64,000 bases of DNA, from the NCBI GenBank assembly GCA_016872775.1, contig VGZA01000007.1, positions 60,300 to 124,299 of the forward strand, written 5' to 3'. The position numbers and the translations under genes were made by a program. This document shows positions 25,149 to 32,972 of the stretch, piece by piece; position 1 is the stretch's first letter; each line of letters begins with the position of its first letter. The notes under the pieces were generated by a model. It had not been told where the DNA came from, ran no database searches, and was given only the letters and a program-made list of their open reading frames with translations. Origin of the DNA: Planctomycetota bacterium. Its GTDB lineage: Bacteria > Planctomycetota > Planctomycetia > Pirellulales > Pirellulaceae.

Positions 25149-25738
25149 TGGACAGCATCAACCCCATTCAGTGTGCCGTATTCCTGACGATCGCCTTCGT
25201 CTTGGCCGGACTGTTACAGTCGTGCTGGCTGCGGAGCCGTTGGTCGCGCCGTTACTTCGGCGCGCCGCTCGACGCCCGCCGGACGCTGCGGGGACGCAGG
25301 ATCCTGGGCGACAACAAGACTTACCGGGGATTCGTCGGAATGATCCCCGCGACGGGGCTGAGTTTCCTGACGCTGCGTATGCTGGTCGAAGGTCTGCCCG
25401 AGTCGCAACGGGATGGCTTGTGGCCGCTTCCCTGGTCCGGATACCTGCTCCTCGGTTGCTGGGTCGGTTTCGGATTCATGTTCGGCGAGCTGCCAAACTC
25501 CTTCGTCAAACGACGGATCGGTATTGCTCCCGGTGCAGCGCCGGTCGAAGCATGGGGGAGGGTGGCCTGTTTTCTGGTCGATCGAGTCGATTCGATTTTT
25601 GGCGGGCTGCTGGCACTCGCGGTCGTCGTCATCGTACCGGCATTCACCTGGATCATCATTCTGGTTGTCGGGCCGGTATTCCATTGGTCGTTCAACTTGC
25701 TGCTCTATTACTGGGGAGTGAAGGCAAGGCCGGCATGA
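25148..25738 (+). CDS. CDP-archaeol synthase-like CDP-alcohol-forming membrane enzyme
   Basis: A 196-residue membrane protein resembling CarS (DUF46) and CdsA, which transfer CMP from CTP to a phospho-lipid alcohol. Signatures: GRRILGDNKTYRGFVGMI, GELPNSFVKRRIGIAPG and LVDRVDSIFGG (DxxD). Four hydrophobic helices are visible. The GTG start at 25148 overlaps the desaturase stop by one base; a longer frame reads through the desaturase gene and is spurious. Its TGA overlaps the next ATG (ATGA). In bacteria CdsA handles phosphatidic acid, so a CarS-like paralogue inside a lipid operon suggests a non-standard lipid phosphate substrate. Confidence 0.85.
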   Translation: MDSINPIQCAVFLTIAFVLAGLLQSCWLRSRWSRRYFGAPLDARRTLRGRRILGDNKTYRGFVGMIPATGLSFLTLRMLVEGLPESQRDGLWPLPWSGYLLLGCWVGFGFMFGELPNSFVKRRIGIAPGAAPVEAWGRVACFLVDRVDSIFGGLLALAVVVIVPAFTWIIILVVGPVFHWSFNLLLYYWGVKARPA

Positions 25739-28587
25739 ACACGAACACGATCGACATCGCTCGTTCCGAAGCGCGCTTGCGCGACGCCGATTGGACCATC
25801 GACCTGCAGGCAGTCGATCGGCTCGATCTGTCTGGTGGAAAAGCACTGAATCTGGCGCGCATGATCGAATGCGGATTGCCGGTCCCGCCGGGCATCGTTC
25901 TGACCGATACCGCCTTCCAGGAGTTCATCGCACATGGCCGGCTGGATCATTTTATCGAATCGCGATTAGGCGGACTCGATGCCCGAGACTCGCTTCGCCT
26001 GCAGGAAAGTGCAGCCGAGATCCGCGCGCGGATTCTCGCAGCGGAGATCCCGCCGCTCGTCTGGGATTCTGTCGTCAACAGCGTGCGCAACGGCCATTCC
26101 TCTGGACCTTGGATCGTGCGCAGCTCCGCGATCGGCGAGGACTCGCTGGACGCCGCGTTTGCCGGGCAGCTTGACTCAATTCCCGGCATTCGCACCGAAG
26201 CCGAACTGCGCGACGCGATCGTAGCCTGCTGGGCGTCGTACTGGTCGCCACGCGTGATCTACTATCAACAGACACGCGGTGTAACGTTACGCGGCATGGG
26301 AGTCATCATCCAGCAGCAAATTGCGTCGCGGATTTCCGGAGTGCTATTTACGGAGTCGCCTTGCCGAACGCACGACCGCGAAACGGCGTTGCTGGTGGAA
26401 TACTGCTTTGGTGCCGGGGAACTGCTCGTCTCCGGGCAGGTCAATCCCGGGCGATTATCGATCGATCGCGGCACGCGGATCTGTCAACGATTGGCGAAAC
26501 CCGAACAAAAGGAAGACGGTTGCGACGAACTTCTATTCCGGCAGACCGAACGACTGGCGACGGCCGCATTGGATCTGGAGCGGTTGTTCGGCGCGCCGCA
26601 GGATATTGAATGGACGATCGATCCTGACGGGCAGCTCTTCTTTGTTCAGTCCCGAGCGATCACGACGACGCTGCCAGCGCGGAGTGCCCCGCCACTCGCT
26701 CCTGTGGTTACCGGCAGGGGCGGCGCCCCCCTGGTTCACTGGTCGAATGCCAATGTCAACGAAAATTTTCCGGACCCGATCTGTCCACTGCTCTATTCCA
26801 TTGCCTCCGCCGGCTACTACCACTACTTCCGCAACCTGGCGTTAGCGATGGGAATCAGCAGGCGCCGCGTCCGCGCGATGGAACATTCGCTGCGCAACAT
26901 CATCGGCGTTCACGGGGCGCGGATGTACTACAATCTGAGCCACGTTCATGACTGCCTGCGCCTGGCGCCGTTCGGCGAACTGCTGGCGGGATGGTTCGAC
27001 AATTTTGTCGGTGCTGATAACGATTCGCCCGTCGTTTCCGACGATCCATCGATCGATGGTGCAACGCTCGTCAAGCCCCTGGCGGTTACCGGGAAGATGC
27101 CAGAGCGATCCGACCTGGCGTCGGCATCGCCGGCAGATTCCCCACGCCGTCCCTTCTGGCGGCCCCTGTTCGAAGCCACTCGCGTCGCCTGGCGGATGGT
27201 CTGGCACTTCAGCTTTCTCTCGCGACGCGTTGCTTCCTTTGAGCGAACCGCGGACACATTCGCGGAAAGCACCCGAGCCGACGCGTTGGCGAAACGCTCA
27301 CTGCTGGAGCTGCGCAACGACCTTGCGCACTTCATGGACATTCGCTGCCATCGGTGGCTGAACGCATCCCTGGCCGATAGTGCCGCGCTTCTGAGCTATG
27401 GCTTGCTTAAACGACTGGTTCAACCCGAATTGAGTCCGGACGAACAAGGACTACATAATTCGCTACTGAAGGGGCTGCGGGATGTGGTGAGCAGCGCACC
27501 GATCGTGGAACTTTGGGAACTTTCTCGGTCGATCCGCGCAAACGATGCGTGGCGAGAACTGATGATCACTCGCGACGCGCCCGAATTGTGGTTGATTTTG
27601 CAGAGCGGCGACGAACAATACTCCGGGCTGCGACGGGCGGCCGACGCTTACCTGGAGAAATGGGGCTTTCGCTGTTCCGGAGAGCTGATGCTGACGGTCC
27701 CCAGTTATCAGGAACGTCCCGAGTCGCTGCTGACGATCCTCCGAGCCTACGTTGCCAGTGATCGTGAATCGCCGCACGATCGATTGCGAACCCAGGAACT
27801 CGAACGGACCGCGATGACGCACGAATTGCTGGGACGACTGCGCAATAACAGGCGCCGCTCCTGGCTGGCGCGCAGGGGCAGGGCGTGGCTGGCGGGAATT
27901 GCGCTGCGCTGGGCGCATGCGTCGATCGCCTACCGGGAGCGGGCACGGCTCAAACAGGCAATGCTCTACAGCAGATGCCGCCGAATCGTCCTGGAGATCG
28001 GCGCTCGGCTTGTCAATCATCAGCATCTTTCCAGGCCGGCAGACATCTTTTATTTGACGGTTGGGGAGATCCTCGAATTGCTTTCGGGGGGCGCCATGTT
28101 TCCCGATCAGATCGGCGCGTCGGCGACGGCGCGGCGCCGATGGCACTGCGAACTTTCGAATTCAACGCCGCCGGACAGCTTTCGACTTCCGGAAGGAGAG
28201 TACCTTTCCTCGAGGCAGGGGCCCACCGGTATGAACCGCTCGCCGGACACTCACCAGGCGCATACTCCGCTTGCAGGCGTGGGTGCCTGTGGCGGTCGGG
28301 TTTCCGGACGGGCCTCGATTCTCACCGATGTCACGCAATGCGAGAAACTCTGCGAAGGTGACGTTCTGGTGACGCGTCAAACCGATCCCGGCTGGGCCCC
28401 GGTATTCTTCCTGATCAAAGGTCTGGTGATGGAACGGGGCGGAATGTTGTCCCACGGCGCGATTCTCGCAAGAGAGTATGGCATTCCGACCGTCGTCGGT
28501 GTGCACGACGCGACGCGACGAATTGGGCAGGGCGAGATGATTCAGGTTGATGGAGATCGCGGTGTCGTTTTATCAGTCGATTCGTGA
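25735..28587 (+). CDS. PEP synthase/pyruvate phosphate dikinase-like protein
   Basis: A 950-residue protein. Residues about 15-330 are the ATP-grasp nucleotide-binding domain of PEP synthases (GGKALNLARMIECGLPVPPG, IVRSSAIGEDSLDAAFAGQ, DIEWTIDPDGQLFFVQSRAI). About 360-840 is a large divergent helical middle region (WSNANVNENFPDPICPLL). The C-terminus is the mobile swivelling domain with the phospho-His (GGMLSHGAILAREYGIPTVVG, His907). The TIM-barrel PEP/pyruvate domain of true PEP synthase is absent, so it may instead phosphorylate another acceptor, as in the rifampin phosphotransferase type of layout. ATGA overlap upstream; it overlaps the UbiA-like gene downstream. Confidence 0.88.
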   Translation: MNTNTIDIARSEARLRDADWTIDLQAVDRLDLSGGKALNLARMIECGLPVPPGIVLTDTAFQEFIAHGRLDHFIESRLGGLDARDSLRLQESAAEIRARILAAEIPPLVWDSVVNSVRNGHSSGPWIVRSSAIGEDSLDAAFAGQLDSIPGIRTEAELRDAIVACWASYWSPRVIYYQQTRGVTLRGMGVIIQQQIASRISGVLFTESPCRTHDRETALLVEYCFGAGELLVSGQVNPGRLSIDRGTRICQRLAKPEQKEDGCDELLFRQTERLATAALDLERLFGAPQDIEWTIDPDGQLFFVQSRAITTTLPARSAPPLAPVVTGRGGAPLVHWSNANVNENFPDPICPLLYSIASAGYYHYFRNLALAMGISRRRVRAMEHSLRNIIGVHGARMYYNLSHVHDCLRLAPFGELLAGWFDNFVGADNDSPVVSDDPSIDGATLVKPLAVTGKMPERSDLASASPADSPRRPFWRPLFEATRVAWRMVWHFSFLSRRVASFERTADTFAESTRADALAKRSLLELRNDLAHFMDIRCHRWLNASLADSAALLSYGLLKRLVQPELSPDEQGLHNSLLKGLRDVVSSAPIVELWELSRSIRANDAWRELMITRDAPELWLILQSGDEQYSGLRRAADAYLEKWGFRCSGELMLTVPSYQERPESLLTILRAYVASDRESPHDRLRTQELERTAMTHELLGRLRNNRRRSWLARRGRAWLAGIALRWAHASIAYRERARLKQAMLYSRCRRIVLEIGARLVNHQHLSRPADIFYLTVGEILELLSGGAMFPDQIGASATARRRWHCELSNSTPPDSFRLPEGEYLSSRQGPTGMNRSPDTHQAHTPLAGVGACGGRVSGRASILTDVTQCEKLCEGDVLVTRQTDPGWAPVFFLIKGLVMERGGMLSHGAILAREYGIPTVVGVHDATRRIGQGEMIQVDGDRGVVLSVDS

Positions 28588-29386
28588 ACTGAACCGCTAC
28601 CGGCGTACGCGCCTGGCATGGAGCATGAGTCTCCCGCTGGCGACGTTCCTCGGCATTGCCAGCCTCGCCGGCGAGGAGGTCACGGCGAGTGACGTCGTGC
28701 TCCGAGTCGTTCTTGCCTGGTTGCTGGTGGTTCCATTTCGACTCGGAAACGACCTCCGCAACGTGAAACGCGATCAACGCGAACATCGGGACCGTGTACT
28801 GGTACAGTCCAGGTCGCTCTTGCCGTTCTATTTGATCCTGGCGGTCATGGTTCTGGCGAACGGATTGCTGCTTGGCCTGCTGAGATCGCCCGCGCACGTC
28901 GTCACTTTCGCCGCGTTAGGTTGCTTGACGCTGGCGGCCTGGGTCATGCCAGCTCGTCTGTGGCCGCGGCTTGCCTATCGCTACCATTTCTTGTTGATCA
29001 AATACCCGCTTTTCGTCGCTCTGATCGGGACCCGCTCACCGTTTGATCCGCCGCAGGCGAAGCTGTTCGCGACGGCGCTGGTCTACTTCTGTTTCTGCGT
29101 CTATGAAGGGCTGCACGACGTTCGGCTCCGTTCCGATCGGCTGGCGACCGCGACGTTTCATATCGACAACTTCGCTTTGGCCGCCGTTGCCGCCGGCATG
29201 GCATGGAGGCTGAACGCGCGTTCGATTGCCGCACTGCCGATTCAAGCTGGCCTGGTGGGTGCAGGGGCGGTGATCCTGATCCTGACGACCCTTCTTGTCT
29301 ATCGACAGCGGCTGCAGGCACCTGGGAGATCGTGTTACGCCGTTTTCGCTCCCTGTTTCCTTTGGTTATGGACCTGCACACTTTGA
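28562..29386 (+). CDS. UbiA-like prenyltransferase homologue
   Basis: A 274-residue polytopic membrane protein with about eight hydrophobic segments. Two Asp-rich loops resemble UbiA catalytic motifs: RLGNDLRNVKRDQREHRD (NDxxNxxxD) and VYEGLHDVRLRSDR. UbiA enzymes attach polyprenyl or similar chains to acceptors in the membrane, including glyceryl-phosphate prenylation in archaea. The GTG at 28562 is chosen because GGAG precedes it by 6 bases; an ATG at 28550 is the alternative. Either way it overlaps the PEP-synthase-like gene. Assignment rests on topology and the two motifs. Confidence 0.68.
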   Translation: MSFYQSIRELNRYRRTRLAWSMSLPLATFLGIASLAGEEVTASDVVLRVVLAWLLVVPFRLGNDLRNVKRDQREHRDRVLVQSRSLLPFYLILAVMVLANGLLLGLLRSPAHVVTFAALGCLTLAAWVMPARLWPRLAYRYHFLLIKYPLFVALIGTRSPFDPPQAKLFATALVYFCFCVYEGLHDVRLRSDRLATATFHIDNFALAAVAAGMAWRLNARSIAALPIQAGLVGAGAVILILTTLLVYRQRLQAPGRSCYAVFAPCFLWLWTCTL

Positions 29387-29401
29387 AGGAGTTTGACGCC
29401 G

Positions 29402-30367
29402 ATGGCTATCGCAACCATGGAACCACGTCAACTGCAGCCGATGCTGGAGACGATCGACTGCTACGACTGCGGCGGGAGCGCCGCGACGGACTTCATTCTC
29501 GCCCAGGATGACCTGACTGGTAAGCCCGGAAACTTTCGATTTGTGAAATGCGATCGCTGCGGCCTGGTTTACCAGAATCCGCGGATCGCGCTATCGCATA
29601 TTCGAGATTACTACGACGACGAGTATATCGCTCATCGGAAAAAGTCCGATTGGGGCATCTTGACCTGGTTCTACAACCAGGCGATGAACAAGCACGACCG
29701 GCAGAAGGAGCGGTTGGTGCGCCGCTACGTGCAGCTCGACAAGCAGAGCAACGTGCTCGATGTCGGTTGTGGCGCCGGGACATTCCTGGCGCGCGTGCGG
29801 TCGCGCACCGGCGCTCACGTTGCCGGCGTCGACTTCAAGGACCTGTCGCACCTGCCTGCTTTCGCCGGCATGGAGTTTCACTGCGGCTTGTTTTATGAGC
29901 AGCAGCTGGCGGCCGCTTCCTACGACCTGGTGACGATGTGGCACTTCCTGGAACACGATTACGACCCGTTGCGCACGTTGGACGAGGCGAAGCGCGTGCT
30001 GAAGCCGAATGGGCGGCTGGTCATCGAAGTGCCGCGTCTCGACAGCCTGTCGTTCCGCCTTTATCACGAGCGCTGGCCGGGCCTGCAGGCGCCGCAGCAC
30101 ACGGTACTTTACGACCGTGCGAAACTGTTGCGGTTTGTCGAGAAGGCTGGTTTGCAAGTGGTCGACTATCTGCCGTACGGCGCATTCCCGCCTTACTTCT
30201 ACCTGTTCGCCGGATTGGCGTTCAAGTGGCGGCAAGGAAAGGGCATTGACCTGTCCCGCGCGATCTATCCGTACTTTCTAGGGCAGATCGTATTGAGCCC
30301 CGTGCTGTTGTTTGAGCGGTACCTGAACCTTGCGATGCAGACCGTCGTTTGTCGGAGGATTCCATGA
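29402..30367 (+). CDS. Class I SAM methyltransferase with N-terminal zinc ribbon
   Basis: A 321-residue protein. The N-terminus has a four-Cys ribbon (CYDCGG ... CDRCG) with NPR motif (LVYQNPRI), as in many sugar/lipid methyltransferases. SAM motif I is VLDVGCGAGTFLARV, motif II VAGVDF, and YDLVTMWHFLEHDYDP is post-II. The C-terminal 60 residues contain hydrophobic helices, suggesting work at the membrane. AAGGAG lies 10 bases before the ATG at 29402. ATGA overlap with the acyltransferase gene. Substrate unknown; the operon points to a lipid head group or chain. Confidence 0.88.
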   Translation: MAIATMEPRQLQPMLETIDCYDCGGSAATDFILAQDDLTGKPGNFRFVKCDRCGLVYQNPRIALSHIRDYYDDEYIAHRKKSDWGILTWFYNQAMNKHDRQKERLVRRYVQLDKQSNVLDVGCGAGTFLARVRSRTGAHVAGVDFKDLSHLPAFAGMEFHCGLFYEQQLAAASYDLVTMWHFLEHDYDPLRTLDEAKRVLKPNGRLVIEVPRLDSLSFRLYHERWPGLQAPQHTVLYDRAKLLRFVEKAGLQVVDYLPYGAFPPYFYLFAGLAFKWRQGKGIDLSRAIYPYFLGQIVLSPVLLFERYLNLAMQTVVCRRIP

Positions 30368-31209
30368 GCACGTTTCACGAAGCGATCACGGCGCTGCCCG
30401 ACGACCCGCAGCAATCCACACGATCGACTCCTGCGCCGAGCGGGGTCAAACAGTCTTTTCGTGCGCCGACCCGAACGAGGCGGGAACGGATCCGCATGAT
30501 CGCCATCTATGCCGCCGGGTTCACCGTCATGACGCTCGGGGCGATCGCCATGCCGGTCATCGCCTTGCTGACACTGTTCCAGGCTCGGCGTCTTTATTGT
30601 GAAGTTATGGCCGCCGGCATGGCGCGCGTCGGATTGTGGATGGCCGGGATCAAGATGATCGTCCATCATCGCGAGCGGATTCCCAAAGGCCAGGTGGTCT
30701 ACGTCGCCAATCACTGGTCGACGCTGGACGTGTTTCTATTATTGGCGCTGCGGCTGCCGAATGCCCGCTTCTTTCTCAGCGGACATCTGCGGCGGAAACT
30801 GCCGATGGCCGTGATCGGTTATCTCGTCGGCGTCTTCTGGACGGTACCGCAGCGATTTCCGGAGCGGCGGGTGAAGATATTTCAGCGCGCGGATCGAATC
30901 CTGCGCCGCACCGGCGAATCGGTTTTCGCCAGCCCTGAAGGTAATAAGGGCGAACTCGATATCCTGGCTCCGTTCAACAAAGGCGCGTTCCATCTGGCCA
31001 CCAGCCTGCGCGTCCCGATTATACCGTTCTATATCAATATTCCCCGAGCGATAAACCCGGGCTGGGGCTACAACTACCGTCCGGGCGTCGTGGAGATCCA
31101 CTTTCAACCGCCGATCGCGACGGACGACTGGCGGCTGGAAGATCTGGAACAAAATCGGGCCGCCGTGCGCGAACGGTTCCTCGACTGGCAGCAACAGCTT
31201 CAGACTTGA
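30364..31209 (+). CDS. 1-acylglycerol-3-phosphate acyltransferase (PlsC family)
   Basis: A 281-residue LPLAT-family acyltransferase. A hydrophobic helix at about 50-80 anchors it. The HX4D catalytic motif is NHWSTLD (His117-Asp122), the second block SPEGNKGELD replaces the usual FPEGT, and VPIIPFYINIP is motif IV. It esterifies the sn-2 position of a glycerol-phosphate lipid or a related alcohol. Start at ATG 30364 has GGAGG 6 bases upstream and overlaps the methyltransferase stop (ATGA). Confidence 0.93.
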   Translation: MSTFHEAITALPDDPQQSTRSTPAPSGVKQSFRAPTRTRRERIRMIAIYAAGFTVMTLGAIAMPVIALLTLFQARRLYCEVMAAGMARVGLWMAGIKMIVHHRERIPKGQVVYVANHWSTLDVFLLLALRLPNARFFLSGHLRRKLPMAVIGYLVGVFWTVPQRFPERRVKIFQRADRILRRTGESVFASPEGNKGELDILAPFNKGAFHLATSLRVPIIPFYINIPRAINPGWGYNYRPGVVEIHFQPPIATDDWRLEDLEQNRAAVRERFLDWQQQLQT

Positions 31210-31223
31210 TGCGGAGGAATCGC

Positions 31224-32972
31224 ATGACCACCACGCTGATTCACCGTCTGATCGAACGAGCGGATCGACAGGGCGACCAAAGGGCCTACACGTTTCTCGA
31301 TCAAGGCGAGACCCCCGGCGACATTTTGACCTACGAAGTGCTTGAACGGCGGGCGCGGGCGGTTGCCGCGGCATTGCGGGAATTGGTCGAACCGGGCGAC
31401 CGGGCGTTACTGATGTACCCGCCGGGCCTGGAGTTCGTCACGGCATTTTTCGCCTGCCTGTATGCCGACGTGATTGCGGTGCCGGCCTACCCACCGCACG
31501 TCTCGCGACCGGCACGCTGCTGGCCGCGCCTGCGAGCGATCGCAACCGAGGCCGGCATCAAGGCCGTGTTATGCCCCGCTGCCATCGCAGAGCGATTGCA
31601 GGAATTGATCGCGTCAACGCCGGAATTCTCCCAATGCTCACTGCTGGCCAGCGACTCCGTGGACACTTCCGCTGGTCAGACCTGGGGCCCGCCGAACTGC
31701 GCTCGTGATTCAATCGCCTTTCTGCAATTCACTTCCGGGTCAACGGCCGCGCCGAAGGGAGTCGTGGTCACGCACGGAAACATCGAACACAATCTGGCAT
31801 ATCTTGCCAGATACACGGGCGGAGACTCGGAGACGGTCCAGGTCTCGTGGCTGCCGACCTACCACGACATGGGGCTGTTTGCCGGGATCCTCTATCCGCT
31901 CTATCTCGGTTGCCCTTCGTACCTGATGTCGCCGGTCGCCTTCCTGCAGAAGCCGCTGCGCTGGCTCTCGGCGATTCATCGCTTTCGCGGTACGAATAGT
32001 GGTGGTCCCGACTTTGCGTACGAACTTTGTGTCGAACGCGTGCCGCCGGAAAGCCGCGGACAGCTTGACTTGAGCAGTTGGAAAATCGCGTTTAACGGCG
32101 CCGAGCCGATCCGCCGATCCACGCTGTCGCGGTTCTGGCAATCGTTCCGCCACCAAGGGTTCCGCTGGGAAGCATTCCGCGCGGCGTATGGCCTGGCGGA
32201 GGCGACGGTTTTTGTCTCCGGTGGCGCGGTCGAATCGTCGCTCGACGACCGGCCCGTCGCATGCGGATTGCCCGATTGCGACACTCAGTTGCGGATCGTC
32301 GACCCCGAAACGAACCATGAACTGCCCGCCGGCGAAGTAGGCGAGATCTGGCTCCGAAGTCCCAGTGTGGCGCGCGGGTACTGGAATCGCGCCGAGGAAA
32401 CCGAACAAACGTTTTCAGCGCGCCTGGCCGAATCGGGGGAGGGAGCCTATCTGCGGACCGGCGATCTCGGATATCTGTTGCACGGCGAGCTATTCGTGAC
32501 CGGACGGCTCAAAGACCTCGTGATCGTGCGAGGCCGCAAAATCTATCCGCAGGATATCGAACAAACCGTCGAGTCGAGCCACGGCCTGATTCCGGCTAAC
32601 GCGACGGCGGCGATCGCGGTGCCGACCGAACAGGGAGAACGGCTGGTGATTGTCGCGGAGGTTCAGCCGATTCGCATTCCGAGGAGCACCGGTTCGACAT
32701 TCACACCGGCCTCGACGACGACGCAAAAGGAGCTGCAGGACGTGATCGGCGCGATTCGACAGGCGGTGGCGGAGCAGCACGAATTGCAGGCCTGCGGCGT
32801 CGCGCTCCTTTCGCGCGGCACGATTCCCAAAACCTCCAGCGGCAAGATCCGCCGCCATGAATGCCGGCATGGCTTCGTCACCGGCACACTCGACTGCGTC
32901 ATGGAATGGACCATGCCGCCACTCGCCACGCGCATCGATTCCAGTCCCCACCGTGAGCCTGCCCACCAATGA
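31224..32972 (+). CDS. Fatty acyl-AMP ligase
   Basis: A 582-residue ANL-superfamily enzyme of the FAAL group: it adenylates a fatty acid and passes it to an acyl carrier protein. Motifs are FLQFTSGSTAAPKGVVVTH (P-loop, about 168-186), YHDMGLFAG, YGLAEAT and YLRTGDLGYL. GRLKDLVIVRGRKIYPQDIE and the C-terminal KTSSGKIRR lysine follow. The APPYPPHVSRP-like segment (IAVPAYPPHVSR) is typical of FAALs. GGAGG sits 6 bases before the ATG. ATGA overlap with the following gene, whose N-terminus is the expected ACP partner. Confidence 0.95.
   Translation: MTTTLIHRLIERADRQGDQRAYTFLDQGETPGDILTYEVLERRARAVAAALRELVEPGDRALLMYPPGLEFVTAFFACLYADVIAVPAYPPHVSRPARCWPRLRAIATEAGIKAVLCPAAIAERLQELIASTPEFSQCSLLASDSVDTSAGQTWGPPNCARDSIAFLQFTSGSTAAPKGVVVTHGNIEHNLAYLARYTGGDSETVQVSWLPTYHDMGLFAGILYPLYLGCPSYLMSPVAFLQKPLRWLSAIHRFRGTNSGGPDFAYELCVERVPPESRGQLDLSSWKIAFNGAEPIRRSTLSRFWQSFRHQGFRWEAFRAAYGLAEATVFVSGGAVESSLDDRPVACGLPDCDTQLRIVDPETNHELPAGEVGEIWLRSPSVARGYWNRAEETEQTFSARLAESGEGAYLRTGDLGYLLHGELFVTGRLKDLVIVRGRKIYPQDIEQTVESSHGLIPANATAAIAVPTEQGERLVIVAEVQPIRIPRSTGSTFTPASTTTQKELQDVIGAIRQAVAEQHELQACGVALLSRGTIPKTSSGKIRRHECRHGFVTGTLDCVMEWTMPPLATRIDSSPHREPAHQ

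Noticed and set aside
25171..25734. N-terminal extension of the PEP-synthase-like protein
   Set aside because: It is antiphase to the CarS-like gene; the ATGA overlap at 25735 fixes the start.
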